DNA from: Lineus longissimus
Taxonomy: Eukaryota; Nemertea; Pilidiophora; Heteronemertea; Lineidae
Length of the DNA: 64,000 nt
Direction of reading: 5' to 3'
Assembly (NCBI RefSeq): GCF_910592395.1
Contig: NC_088314.1
Coordinates: forward strand, 11,906,001-11,970,000
Position numbers and translations under genes: made by a program. Numbering within the stretch: the stretch's first letter is position 1; the number at the start of each line of letters is the position of its first letter. The notes under the pieces were generated by a model. The model was not told the origin of the DNA. It saw only the letters and a program-made list of their open reading frames with translations, and ran no database searches. Shown one piece after another: positions 23,154-34,983 of the stretch.

Positions 23154-25079
23154 TGCCCATTGCAACCTCAAAGAGCTGTACATGGCAGCTGTCTGTTCTT
23201 CTTTCGGCATTTGCAGTTCCCCTTGCAGCCCTTCTCTACGTTTCACTTGCATCTCACAAGTTCATTGCAGGCATCTTGGGCCACGGGCAAGTCTGTCCAA
23301 TGCGGTTTCCATCCCACTGTTGCCTTTTTCCATCCCCAGTTGGTTGGCAGAGGAAGGTTTGGTTCCTGCACAAGTGACTGACCCCATATATGACCTGCTT
23401 GGTAAGCCGCCCTCCTAGCATGCTGTTCGAGAGCTGCCGATGTAGGTGGAATGTTCTCGAATGTTCTGGTTTTTCTTGTGAACAGGTATTGACGAGCTTC
23501 ATTAACTCCATTGTCATTGATACCACTAGTGCGGTCGTATAATAGGACAACGAAGCGCTCTAAAGAGGTCAACGTATCCTTGTCTAGATCAGTTGGTAAC
23601 ATGGACAAACGATTTTTGAACACAGGGTATTCGTTCATGATGCTTTGTCCCAGTCTCTTTCCTTGACAATAGACCGTCTTCAAATTGGTGGACCAACCTG
23701 GAGATCTCAGGACCGGCCACCATCCACCGACGCAGAGCCCCGGGATGCTCAGTTAGGCCAACTGCTCTGCCATCACCTTTTACTTGGGCATTTACCTGCT
23801 CTTGAGCTTGGTCCAGTGCGATACCAAAAAACGCATGCAGTGTCTTGTTGGAGGTAAAGGCACCATAGCAGAAGTTTCGATACACATCTGGACAAGTTCG
23901 GTCCAAGGAAACCATGTCCCGGATGTGAACTGGTAACCAACGTGTGTAGTTGGTGTGATTCAGCGCAAAAAACCATGGCACCAGCTCCGCAAGTGACTCC
24001 ACATACGTGCCGAAATTTGCCTCTCGAAGCGATCTCACAAACTGAAGTATCGTCAGCTCAAAATCTTATACCATTGACCAGTACTTGAATTGCGGATACT
24101 GTGATGATTTAGATATGCACCAACTGGTAAAGTCTTTTGGTTCATCAATCAATGGCAATGCTTCTCTGTATTCTGAATAGGTTTTCTGCTGTAGATTGTA
24201 CAAGGCAGCCGCTATGATCTGGTGGGCCCGCCTGGTCTTGGTCAAATGGGCTGCATGAATGAAAGAATCCGCCGTCCCCGAGCAAGCGATCCCAGCCTGA
24301 GCCACTGCATTGGTCCACCCACTTCCATCCACAAAATCGCCAATTGTTTTAAAGGCGGCCATTTCAGTATGCATCCCTCCAAGCAGAATCACGTATCTAT
24401 CCTCACCAAATGTTTCTGGATGCTTCCACTGTACTTGCTTGGCAATTGAGAAAAGTGGCTGGTCAAAAGTCAATACGGGTATCTGTCCCGCGTTCAGAAA
24501 CTGTATAGCAGCAGCATTCGTTTTCATGACGTGTGCGATCATTGCAACATTGGTCTGTGCCACAAGTAGGACATCTCTCCCCTCTTTACTTGCCGATAGC
24601 CCTGGGCAGTTGAACAGCAGTTGATTCTTCAGCCGCGTAGAGTGCACGGTAGGGGGAAAACCTTATTCAACTAGTCGTTCCTTGTTCATCGAAACAAGGT
24701 CTGATAGTTTGAAAACTAGGACCATTTCACTCTCTTGCCTTATCTTTTCGATATACCCGATGACCGCCGTTAAAGCTAACAGATTGGATTCTTCCTCGGT
24801 CTTGCTTGTTGGCATTCTAGTATTTCGACCTTGATGGAAGATATCTTGCAAACAGCGCTTGTGATACTTTGCCCCCAATGCAACCATATCTCCTGGTGAG
24901 AGTTTTCGCAGGTTTGTATCTTGCGTTTGGATAGTGTGATGTCGGATGGTATTGTCTAAAGACAGAGTGGAAGCGGAATGGAGTTCACCTTCCGCTCCAT
25001 CGCAGAAAAAGCATTTCGTCTGATCCAAGGTTGAATTCTCACTAGCCGAGTCAAGCTTCCTGGTTTTCATCGTCTTCAC
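23154..25079 (-). pseudogene. Decayed multicopy Cys-rich protein gene (C2HC-type N-terminus, CXC-like tail)
   Basis: Consecutive minus-strand frames form one degraded gene. The N-terminal part (25079-24663) has CFFC and YHKRC, a possible zinc-binding C2HC. The middle (24647-24066, 24038-23650) has GGMHTEMAAFK and ALRRWMVAGPEISRL. The C-terminal part (23683-23243) has a WGWKK...WKPHW block. A Cys-rich tail follows in frame to ~23154 (KGCKGNCKCRKK), resembling a tesmin/TSO1-type CXC segment. Breaks: a stop plus small deletion at ~24650-24663, TAA at ~24063, a frameshift near 23670, and two TGA codons in the Cys-rich tail. From memory this is a multicopy family in cnidarian and other marine invertebrate genomes with no known function; I cannot confirm by search. 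It is probably mobile-element related. Confidence 0.6.
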
Positions 25080-25151
25080 TCTCGTCTAAATTTATTAAAC
25101 TTATTACAACGTTCAAAACATTGCTTATTCCTTTTCCTTTGAACGGACATA

Positions 25152-27200
25152 CTGTATACGTTGCATTTGCTGGCCACCACAAGAAGACCAGAATAGGCCT
25201 ATATTACTCCTTATACATGTTTAAGGCCACGAGGAGAGTTCCATTTGTCACCATTCACTGAAATGTTGTATAATAATTTTGGAAGCTACGGATTGCCCTG
25301 TCAGCAGTCTGCTGGCACACTGACATTAACTGTCAATGAAAGTTTTGCCTTTGAAAACAATCTTATGCAATAATGATTAGCAAGATGTTGAGGCCAAGGC
25401 AGTTGATGTTGTCAGCATGCTTGTAAGGACAATTCTTTTTCTCCTGATTTTGCACCGTCTTTGGTGCATGGACAATGGGAATGGAGCTGAGGAGGACCGT
25501 AATGAAAATGATGCTGTTGGTGATAATGAAAACGTCGTAATTCCTCGCAGACTGAACGCCTACTCATTAGATATTCGTATCAGGCGACTTGATGAGTACC
25601 ATGAGCTGAACATTGCAAGGCCAAATGGGATTACTCCTTCAGAATATGGACAGCTACGTGGCATTCCCCGAAGGACCATTGCGCGATGGATACAGGAGGA
25701 GGATGAATTGCGCGAGAGACACCGAGAATCCACATACAGATTGCGACAGAGGCTAAGGCAACATTGAATTGATGGCACAGGTTAGTTATCCTGGTGACCT
25801 TGGTGCATCGGGGAAATGAATCAGGTGAATGAGGTGAAATGTAGTTGGGGGCTGGTAGGCCCGCAGGTGATGTGGCCCTTACGATTTTCCTCTCTCATTT
25901 CAGGTAGATGGCCAGAGGTAGAGAGACTCTTAAATGATTGTATCCTACAGCGTCGAGAACATGGTCTTCCAATAGCTGGGAGTGACCTGAAATTCCAGGG
26001 TGAACGGTTCTTCAACATTTGGTGGCACGATCTTCCTGAGGAACAGAGAGAACATTGGATGGAACTGCGCCCTCATCTCATACCATTTTCAGCATCAAGT
26101 GGATGGTTACAATGTTTCTTGACTCGTCATGGTATTAGCTACAGGAAGACTTGCAAAGACTCTACATCAATACCGCTCAATGCTGCAGAGTTGGTAACGG
26201 CATTTCAAAATGAGGTCCGAAACATTAACAATGATAATGAAATACAGATTATCGTCAACATGGATGAGACTTTTGTTCTTTGGGACATCGCACCCACGTA
26301 CACGTACTCTTTGAAAGGTTTGAAACAAGTGGACATACGAACTTCGCGAGGAAATGCAAAATTAGGGTGTACGGTGACTTTAGCGATGACTGCGTGTGGG
26401 AGAAATCTCCCTGCAAGTATAATTTTCAAGGGTCTGCGCGATGATGGTCCAGAAATCGCTCGACTTCGGGCAACTGCCCCCAATGGTGTGCGGGTAACGG
26501 GCTCGCAAACAGGCTGGGCAAGTTGGCAGACACTGATTGCTTGGGTAAATGATTGCCTCATACCGTTTGTGGGAGACAACTTTCCATTCCTCCTAATTTG
26601 GGACATGTTCCCAGCGCACCGGCATCAACAAGTGCGTGACCATGTAGAGGACGCTCCCGGGTTCATAGGGCTGATACCAGGGTGATGTACCTCACTGGTA
26701 CAACCTTTGGATCTGACCATCATCCGCAGCTTCAAATGTACAATGAGACGCCTATGGAAGGAGTGGAAAATTGAGAACAATGACATTCATGGTCGTTCCC
26801 CACAAATCACCAGGGATGCTGTAATTCAGATGGTATCAACTGCCTGGGAGAGAATTGCCCCAGAAGCAATCAATACAGCATGGAGAGTGAGTGGGCTTGA
26901 AGGCAATCAAGAAAATCCGCCTCATCAAAATGATGAGGTACACTTTAAAGTTGATGCTGATAATCCCGAAGATGATCTTCATTTTCTTGAAGATTTAGAT
27001 GAGTGAGATTGATAGGGTAATGCTCTCCAATAAAGCCCCGTGTGTTCAAATCAATGTGTTATTATGTCAGTTTTTCCCACAGGCCTAGGCCTAATTCCCT
27101 GAACAATGCAGTTGATCTATGAAGGCCTAAAACATGTATAAGGAGTAATAAAGGCCTATTCTGGTCTTCTGGTGGTGGCCAGCAAATGCAACGTATACAG
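25152..27200 (+). mobile_element. Pogo/Tigger-type DNA transposon, nearly complete (2049 bp)
   Basis: The inverted ends are 77 bp (25152-25228 and 27124-27200) with about three mismatches, starting CTGTATACGTTGC. They are flanked by TA at 25150-25151 and 27201-27202, the duplication expected for Tc1/mariner-pogo elements. A transposase gene lies between them in plus orientation. Confidence 0.9.
25468..27006 (+). pseudogene. Pogo-like transposase (CENP-B HTH + DDE), interrupted by a stop
   Basis: The first part (25468-~25780, starting MDNGNGAEED) contains a psq-like helix-turn-helix region. GT at 25781 and AG at 25902-25903 may bound a ~120-bp intron, although a TGA at ~25765 precedes the donor. 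The second part carries a CENP-B-type segment (GWLQCFLTRHGISYRK), then the DDE core: NMDETFVLWD (first Asp) and LLIWDMFPAHR (second Asp). A TGA at 26683-26685 breaks the frame just before LVQPLDLTI, which holds the third Asp. The frame resumes to 27006 with an acidic tail. The protein would cut and join DNA at the terminal repeats; this copy is probably inactive in cis unless the TGA is read through. Confidence 0.8.
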
Positions 27201-27333
27201 TATTTGGTAAGTGAAACACATGATTTCACTCACCTTTAGAAATTTGAAGTTTTGAATAGTTAAACTAGAGGCCTGGTGGCCTGAATAGCTACGCTGGCGG
27301 AATTTAATAGCAAGGAATGAGATGAATGACAAG

Positions 27334-29973
27334 ATGAAATGCCCAGGGCCATTGTGCTCACCTGTCGATATGAAAGGGGGAGTATGAGGAAGAACTTGTC
27401 ATTGTTAGGGGTTAATCATGCAATAGTTGTGGGATGGTGTGGTTTGTCTTGAAAAAGTGGAGTTAGTCGTATTGTTTTCCGCGTGCACATGTTACTGACG
27501 TTGGAATAAGTGAATCGTTATTTGTGGGAGAAGCTGAGAGATGTTTTCTTGCCAATTAAGACGGGTTTACATGTGTCTTAGCTATTCAGTGACTATTGAA
27601 AATAAACAGCGCATTTACATTTTGTAAAACCTGCTGTCATTGGACGAAATTTCAAATGAATGGGATGTACCTGTGGAATTGCGTGTGATTACGCTATCTT
27701 GAAAGGAGTATTTATCCTCGGCTTGCGATTAGAGAGAAATGTTGAAAAATATGATACAAGAACAATTGAAGGAAGGAATGCACAGTATAGAATATGATGT
27801 ACTGAGTAACTAGGTAGCAGTTTGTATTCATTTTTGAGACAATAACATAGTTACAAGACAGCCCTATAGTCGGATTCATAAGTAAATGTCACTGCCCTTT
27901 TGGGCCGCTGCACAAAAACTACTGGGCCGATTTCTTCAAAGTTTGGTTTTCTTGAATCTAATTTCGGGACCCAAGAGGATTTTCATATTTCAGTAACCAT
28001 GGTTACGAAATAATTTTTTTTGTATGTATTGGTGTACATTGACGTAGTGTATTGATTTGACATTTTCTCCTCTGTACTGCTTATTTCTTGATGCATTTTG
28101 TTGAAATGTTCAGGTTAATTTTTTTTCGTGTGTATCTTTAAAGCTGCCAAGTTTCATTTAGAACTATCCATCAAAAAAAATCGGGCCCTCCAGATTCCCC
28201 TAAAATGGCCAAAGGGCTCCAAATTTTTTTCTTTATAATTTTCAAATCTCTAACCTGGAAATTGTGTTGGGTCCCGAAATTAGATTCAAGAAAAACCAAA
28301 CTTTGAAGAAATCGGCCCAATAGTTTTTCACAGCGACCCAAAAGGGCAGTCAGTGACATTTACTTATGAATCCGACAATAGGCCTAACTATAAAAGCACT
28401 GAAGACAGCTGTGCTACACTTTCATCATTATCATCATCTACTTTAGTCAACCAGCTCAGATGACCTTTCTTGGGGCAGTGATCGGTAACGGTGAACTCCT
28501 TCCGACCCAACAGACAAATGTTTACATTCGTGTCTCCGTGTATCATGGATTCATGTGTATACTAACACCGTTGTTGTGTTGACACACTGACTGACACACT
28601 GAGTGTGTACATTTCTACAGCGACGAAAAACGATCACAAAAATGGTTCTTTTTAAGCACTCGTGACATGTTTACAAAAATTAGAGCAAGTGTTTTTAGTA
28701 GAGGTTTACCTAATGAGTAGCGTCTGGGTGATTATAAACCATTAACTTGTGTTTAAAAGCCCACATTGTAACGTCAACGAAAGGTTCCGGCTTGACGCTA
28801 ATCTCCAATGACGGCAGCCGCCATTTTGCCATACTCTCGAAACTTTGGGATCGTCAAATGCAATGGAAATCACATAATTTCTGACACACACTGCTACAAT
28901 TCATCATTTTATTGTTCTTTCACAGTATTATTACGCCACCCCGATTCGCAAGGCAGCTTGTACCAACTGGCTCTGCATTAACTATCCCCATTCCAAGCCG
29001 AAGAACAGTGTGACAAGTTTCTCATTTTACCTTCCAATCACAGTCAAAATTTTCTAAAACAACCGGCAATGAGGACAAACTAATAATCTAAAAACCAATC
29101 ACAAGAATGTAATCAACACATACGACCTCATCCGAAGAGCGGATGATTAAGTTTTAGCATTGATTCAAGGTGATTTAATTCCTTCTTCGTCTCGCTTCAA
29201 ATTCATAAAATGGCTGTCTTCCATACTTGTAGTATGCAGATCTAGTGGCGCAGTACAACACTGCGCATCTGGGATACCCCGACGGATTGCCTCGAACCGC
29301 GAAATTCAAAACTGCTGGCAATGTGCCAACTGACATTTTTGCACAATACCGCCACCTAGTGATATGAAACAAAATTAATCTATTTAATATCGAAACCTCT
29401 ATTTCAGGCCGACCTCTAAAACTTCATTTCAAACTTCAATCTGCTGGAATAAAGAAAATGGGCTTTTTAACCTTGACCTACTTATACCTGAATAGTAGGT
29501 CACACTGACCTAAATCTGTGTTAACATGTAGAGATGCCCAATAGGTGTCTACATATCAAATTTAGAGAGTCTATGACCAATAGCAAAAAAACGTGCCATG
29601 ATCAAAGAAATTTTAGAGTTCGACCTCTGTGACCTTGAAATGAAGGTCAAATCAAAAACCCGTGTGATATGTGATGTACCTTTATTAGATACACCCATCA
29701 TAAAATTTTCATCGCTCTAGCTTTAACCATAAGCTTCAAAATGACAAAAATAGGTTTTCAAAGAGCACCCCCTATATGGCAGACCAGTAGTCAAATTGCA
29801 CTGATTTTCATTCTGAAGGAAGGTCTTGCCTAGGGGTACCCACACACCAAGTATGAACTTTCTGGGTCAAGCGGTTAAGAAACGTGCCACGATTTTGTCA
29901 AAAGTTAACGACGGACGACGACGACGGACGCCAGACGCCACGGTATCGTATTAGCTCACCTGACAGGTGAGCT
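27334..29973 (+). repeat. Composite family A-like repeat with nested insertions
   Basis: The 5' end is ATGAAATGCCCAGGGCC plus GTGCTCACC at 27334. The 3' end, with GACGACGACGG and the hairpin AGCTCACC TGACA GGTGAGCT, finishes at 29973; an internal receptor-like core is at ~29622. At 2.6 kb it is far longer than a standard copy. It contains a TA-flanked foldback (27867-28378) and unassigned sequence, so it may also be two truncated copies. Confidence 0.5.
27867..28378. mobile_element. Foldback MITE with ~115-bp inverted ends, TA flanks
   Basis: The ends T(A/T)GTCGGATTCATAAG are inverted and flanked by TA (27865-27866 and 28379-28380). The arms continue inward with high similarity ('aaatgtcactgcccttttggg', 'gccgatttcttcaaagtttgg'). 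The 512-bp element has no coding capacity. Tc1/mariner-type is the likely class by target site. Confidence 0.75.
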
Positions 29974-30499
29974 AAAAATGTAGCAAGTAGTATATGCGAG
30001 TACCAGAATGTAGGTTTATGGAAGATAGGGAGATGTGGACAGACTAGATGGAATCAAGCTTAGACAAATGTGGCCAAATTCATGAAGGGCGTTCAGCTTA
30101 AAACAGCATTTAACTACTGAATAGACAGATTCAGGTCCTTCATGTAAATCTTCACAGAATATGAATAGGCCCTATAACTAATCAGGGGGAAGTTACACAT
30201 GTCTAAAGAATTTGGCCCCTAGGGTGGATGACAGTTGTGAAGGTTTTATTTGAACATGCAGTGAATGAAGTAGTTGAGGGGTTCTTTTGTCACATCCGCT
30301 CTTCAATACCTTCAGAGCCTTTGCTCCAACTGTGTTTAAGCAGGCCAGCGCCAAACTGCTTTTTCAATACCTTTAGTTTGATACCATTAACGCAACTGCC
30401 TTCCTCTAACGGTGTTCAAGTTGTTTAGTGAGTCATAAAAGTATATCAGGGTAAACCTACTCTTAAACGCTGTTAGTTTGATATCAAACACGGATGACA
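29974..30499. other. Intergenic, no recognised gene
   Basis: No supported gene or named repeat. Confidence 0.5.
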
Positions 30500-30936
30500 C
30501 AGGGTTTCCGACAGGAATTTACGTTAGGGGGGGGGGGGCAAAATCCTTTTTAAAAAAAAGAAAAAAAAAAGAAATTTTTTTGCTGGAAGAATGCGTTTTC
30601 CGAGCATTTCAGAGCCAAAAACTCATGTGCAAAAACACCGGTTTTCCTACATGTATTTTTTTAAAATTGGCAAAAGAATACATAGATAGTGATAAATATA
30701 TGTCGTTGAAATGTTATGAAAATACAGCTGATGAATTCCCTCTCAAGTAGTCTGTTTGATACTGTCCGACACATCCCTGATATTGTCAGCAACTGATAAG
30801 GACATTATAGTGATTCACACCTTATCTTATCTCTTACATTTAGCTTCAAAAAGAGATATTTTGGAATCATTACTCAGCAAAGTTTAGGGGGGCTAGTGCC
30901 CCCTAGCCCCCCCCCCCCCCCCTGGCAGAAACCCTG
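30500..30936. mobile_element. hAT-like non-autonomous element, G/C-run type, copy 1
   Basis: The ends are CAGGGTTTCCGACAGG and CCTGGCAGAAACCCTG, inverted with few mismatches. A G-run lies just inside the left end and a C-run just inside the right end. CAGGG-type ends fit hAT. The flanking pentamers TGACA/AGACA differ at one base. A second copy at 41805 has matching 5-bp flanks. Confidence 0.7.
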
Positions 30937-31134
30937 AGACACCTTTCGCTGTAACCATCTCCAAGTAGGTCAGTTGGTAATGAAAATGGGTTAGCACAAA
31001 CCTACTGTTCATTATCTTTAGTTCGATACCAAACATGACTACTTTAGCAATAACAGTCTAAAGTAGGGCAGAAGGTCATAAAAGTATGTCAGTGCAAATC
31101 TCTCCTTCATTACCTTGAGTTTAGATTAGTTCTT

Positions 31135-31510
31135 GTGACACTGCCCTATTCCCTCCCAAAAGGCTACAATTGTGACATGAGGTATGATGCCGTCTCTAGC
31201 ATCACCCTCTGTACTCTCATATCAATCAGGCTACAATGCGGTCTCTTACTTGATTGTGATATGAGGCATGATGCCGTCTCTTTCATCACCTGCTTCTCTT
31301 ATATCAATCGGGCTACAACGAAGTCTTACTTGACTGTGACATCAGGCATGATAACGTCTCATACATCACGCTCTTCTCTTATATCCATCAGGCTACAATG
31401 TGGTCACTTACTTGATTGTGACATCACCCTCTTGTCTCATATCATTCAGGCGACAATGCGGTCTCTTACTTGATTGTGACATGAGGCATGATGACGTCTC
31501 TTACATCACC
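31135..31510. repeat. Irregular ~60-80-bp tandem repeat
   Basis: The phrase 'ggctacaatgcggtctctta' recurs with variation near 31229, 31311, 31389 and 31449, alternating with 'gacatgaggcatgatgccgtctc'. Unit lengths vary. Open frames through it are repeat artefacts. Confidence 0.7.
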
Positions 31511-32277
31511 ATACCACTTGCCTGACCTCTTCTGAAAAGGTGCTTGACTTTCAGTTGCAAGTTGCGGGAAATTTTCATGTAGAAACAATTTGGTTTCCTG
31601 GTATCAAATGATCAGACGCAGTGCCATCTTTACACTGGCAGATAAACTAAACATAAAGGACTCCAATTGCGCCATGGATAATTTATTTTCTGAGGCATTT
31701 CCCTCTCTCCCAACCCAGGGTCGAGCGCGACAGTAAAGAGGTAGGAATGACACTAGTAAGGGTTAAAGGTTGCATGTTCAAGAGTTTAGGTTTAATAGGC
31801 AAGCTTTATTTTTTAATATTATGATAAATAAAAATTCAGAGATGCCTATTCAATTTCAAGGCTTCTTTATTCAATCAACTTGTATAATACAGTAAAACAA
31901 GACCAAAACGTGAAGGACAAATCAGCTAAGATACAGCGTCTTCTTTCCCGATCCTGTCAATCTCATGGCTGACTGGTTGATTGGTTTCGTGTCACCAGTT
32001 CCACAGCATGCACAGCAACACCACTTTGCCAGTGGAGACCACCGGAATGACTCGTATATTATAGACTGCATCATCCTGTAAACATGAGATAAAATATCAC
32101 TTTGTAAAAAAACACCATCAAAATAAGATATTCATTATCAACATTCCCGATTATGTTACAAAAACAATGAGTAGTGTGTGCTGATACGCGAAAACCGTGA
32201 GAGGATATACAACCCTGTATGGCTTGCTGTTCATGTTGGTGATAAAGTAAAACAAAAAAAGATCAAAACTTTTGTGA
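31511..32277. other. Intergenic, no recognised gene
   Basis: Nothing supported apart from AT-rich unique-looking sequence. Confidence 0.5.
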
Positions 32278-34306
32278 ACAAGAGGCCCAAGGGCCTGGCG
32301 CTCAGCTGAGTTAATATCATTAATATCTTCCTGGTGTTTAGTTCATTATGCATGAAAATGGCATGCTCCATGGTATTTGATATCCTTTTGCGTTCACTAC
32401 GGTACCAATGTTTTTTTTGGTTGACATAATTATGCCACTGTTCATTCCTCAATCCTGACCATAATTCGGGTGAAATCATCGTATGAAAATATTTACCGAA
32501 ACATGAAGTTTATGCCATGAATGAGGATACTCATTGTCATAGCCTCGTTTACAAGTACGAAGTATTTTCCCGCGAATATTCAAAACTGCTTGGCTCCTTG
32601 CCAGTTAAATAACATGTGACTTTACACAAAATAGAAAACTTTGATGGAAATTGTAAATCATTTTTTTATCTATCAGGGGAAACAAGCTGATGATGATCAA
32701 ATAAATCATTCAGGAGAAATCGTTTTGTTGCTGAAGCTTGCATGACGAAGTTAAAGCGAACTGGAACCGCCGATCGATTTATTCAACTTTTCGACTTTCA
32801 CCGCCCGAGAAAGTCAAACTTCCAACTTCATATTCGAGTTCAGATTTGTAGCTCCGCCCCAAGTGCCCGAGCATGCGCAGTTCAATTTGTTATTATTGAG
32901 AATCATGTGAGAATCACGTGAGTCATGCGATCTTTCATTCATGAGTTTTCGTAGTAAATTCCATAGTAGTGACGTCACTCAATGATTGACAGCTAGGCGC
33001 CATGTTTCATTCATGCCTCGTTCTGATCACCCGATACGCGGGAAATGAAAATGAGGTCATACGAACTGGCTCGGCGGTTCCAGTTCGCTTTAATGCTAAA
33101 CCTTTTCTTGTGCTCTACTGCGCCACCGTAGTTTTCTATTTAGACCAGCGATGACGTCATTTCTGGTGATTCCCTACGTTGTCCAATGAGCGCTTTTTAA
33201 AATGTGCCATTTGGTATTGTACAGTATGCAATGTATTTTTTTCAGCGCTGCCAGTTGCCGAAGAGAATGCCGTAGCTCCCTCAATTTCCAATCAATTTTT
33301 ATGGGAGTGACATTATTGTATTGCTTAGAATGTCTACTTTTTACTCATGAAAGAATCGTTGAACTAAAACATAATAGGCGAACAGAATCATGCCGATTCA
33401 CTGCACATACTGTGGGAATTCTCCACTTCAAAATACATCGGCGATGTCATCGCGAACAGAGCATGCACTTCCGATATCGTTTTCACAGAAATGTCGCCAA
33501 ATATTCAAGAACTAATTTCTGAATTTAGTCCCTAAAGACCTTATGACTACCACTGAAACGAACTAGTGATAATATCGCCTACCAGACTACTTTTTAAGCA
33601 GAAAATTGGGTACTTGAGTGTCATTGAGCTCCAAGATTATTGCACATAGCGTAAACAACATGCCGCCATTTTGTCTCCGCTTCGGTATTTCGTACGCCGC
33701 TTATAATGCACCTTCTCAATTAAAACCGACATAATAAGGCCTTACATCGTTGATTGAATAGGAACACCACACAAAACACAATAAAGTGGGGGTACAATCG
33801 ATTACGAAGCTGAAGTGAACAGTGATTTATTCCTGGAGCTACTGCTTTTGTTGTGTAGCTGCCATGTTTTGAGAACTGGCAAATAGGAGACTTCATTGAT
33901 GGCTGACGTCATCGGGCGGGAATTTGAATCAACAGAAAGAATTAAAAGGCAGGTAGCGCCCTCTCCTGTTAAAATTTTGAACTTTTTCTCAATAAAATAG
34001 ATTTTCAAGAATTTTATCTTAATATCAGAGCATATTTCGACTAATTCTGCTGCTCCTAGGCCGATATAGGCCAGTTTCCTTCATGCACTCTCGCTCGCAG
34101 GAAGTAGGTCGAATGGCGACAAATTTTGTTTTGAAAGTAGAGTTTGACCAGAAGTATCCAGAAATGCAAAATTGAAGTCTCTAGGTCTTACGGTTACAAA
34201 ATGTGCACCATGGGTTTAACGGACGGATGGATGGATGGATGGATGGACAGACGGACGCCACTGAACAACTTATTTGACAAGCTCGGCTGACTTAGTCAGC
34301 TGAGCT
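32278..34306 (+). repeat. Family B repeat, copy 2 (carries a nested MITE)
   Basis: It has the same ends as copy 1 (ACAAGAGGCCCAAGGGCCTG; 3' hairpin with GTCAGCTGAGCT and A-run) and a (GGAT)n tract at ~34223-34250. It is nearly identical to copy 1 from ~33093 to the 3' end. It contains an extra block 32412-33089, of which 32755-33089 is a TTAA-flanked MITE. The left part of the block (~32690-32754) is also present in copy 3. Confidence 0.8.
32755..33089. mobile_element. 335-bp TTAA-flanked MITE (piggyBac-type)
   Basis: Perfect 19-bp inverted ends (AGCGAACTGGAACCGCCGA) are flanked by TTAA at 32751-32754 and 33090-33093. Copy 3 of family B has the same flanks with a single TTAA (56957-56960) and no insert, giving a paralogous empty site. 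TTAA with exact duplication is the hallmark of piggyBac transposition. Confidence 0.9.
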
Positions 34307-34603
34307 AAAAACCAGTGAACTGGTGGGGGGGGGGGGGGATAAAATAAAGTTAATAAATTTGAAAAAGTTCACCCTTATTTACAAACGTTCACCTTGGTAG
34401 AGTTTGGACACATGGCTTGCAATGCATACTTTACTTCCCTGCACATATGTTGAAGTGTATTGCATCTGTTCTTGTACCGGTATCGGGTATGTAACTGTAA
34501 TGTGTGGTAAATAATGTAGGCCCAGTTCATGCAGCTCCTCACGGTCTTCCGCATCAGCTTAGACTGAGAATGGTAGTTTTATTGTTCGTTAAAAATACCT
34601 CGC

Positions 34604-34983
34604 AATGAGGAACCGGCGTTAAGATAAATGCCAGTGGCGGCGCCACAATCGATCGTACCTTCTGACGCCATGACGTCATTTTCTGGTCTGTTGACGTCGG
34701 ATGAGGTCAATCACGGGAAACCATTGCGTACATTTTTCACAGGATTTCAACAACAGAAAACGTGCCCAATAACTGGTATCGCGCATATTTTCCGCAAAAT
34801 TATCTTAAGAAACTGATAGCTCAATAGATTTAAAACAGGAAGATGCAAACGTCGCCGAAATCGGTCGAAAATAAGCGATCGTTTTCGGGCTCAGAAATAA
34901 CATGACAATGCATTGGAAATGGAGAGTTTTGGTATGATCGATTGCAGCGCCACGCGGCGGATAAATCACGCCGGTTCCTCATT
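34604..34983. mobile_element. 380-bp MITE with inverted ends AATGAGGAACCGGCG
   Basis: AATGAGGAACCGGCGT at the left is inverted at the right (ACGCCGGTTCCTCATT, allowing an end mismatch). No clear target duplication was found and no coding capacity. Class unassigned. Confidence 0.6.

Noticed and set aside
30478-30750. 90-codon frame across the poly-G start of the hAT-like element
   Set aside because: It lies within a non-coding MITE and is not open in copy 2.
31135-31473. 112-codon frame with repeated TLI.IRLQCG
   Set aside because: It is a translation of an irregular tandem repeat.
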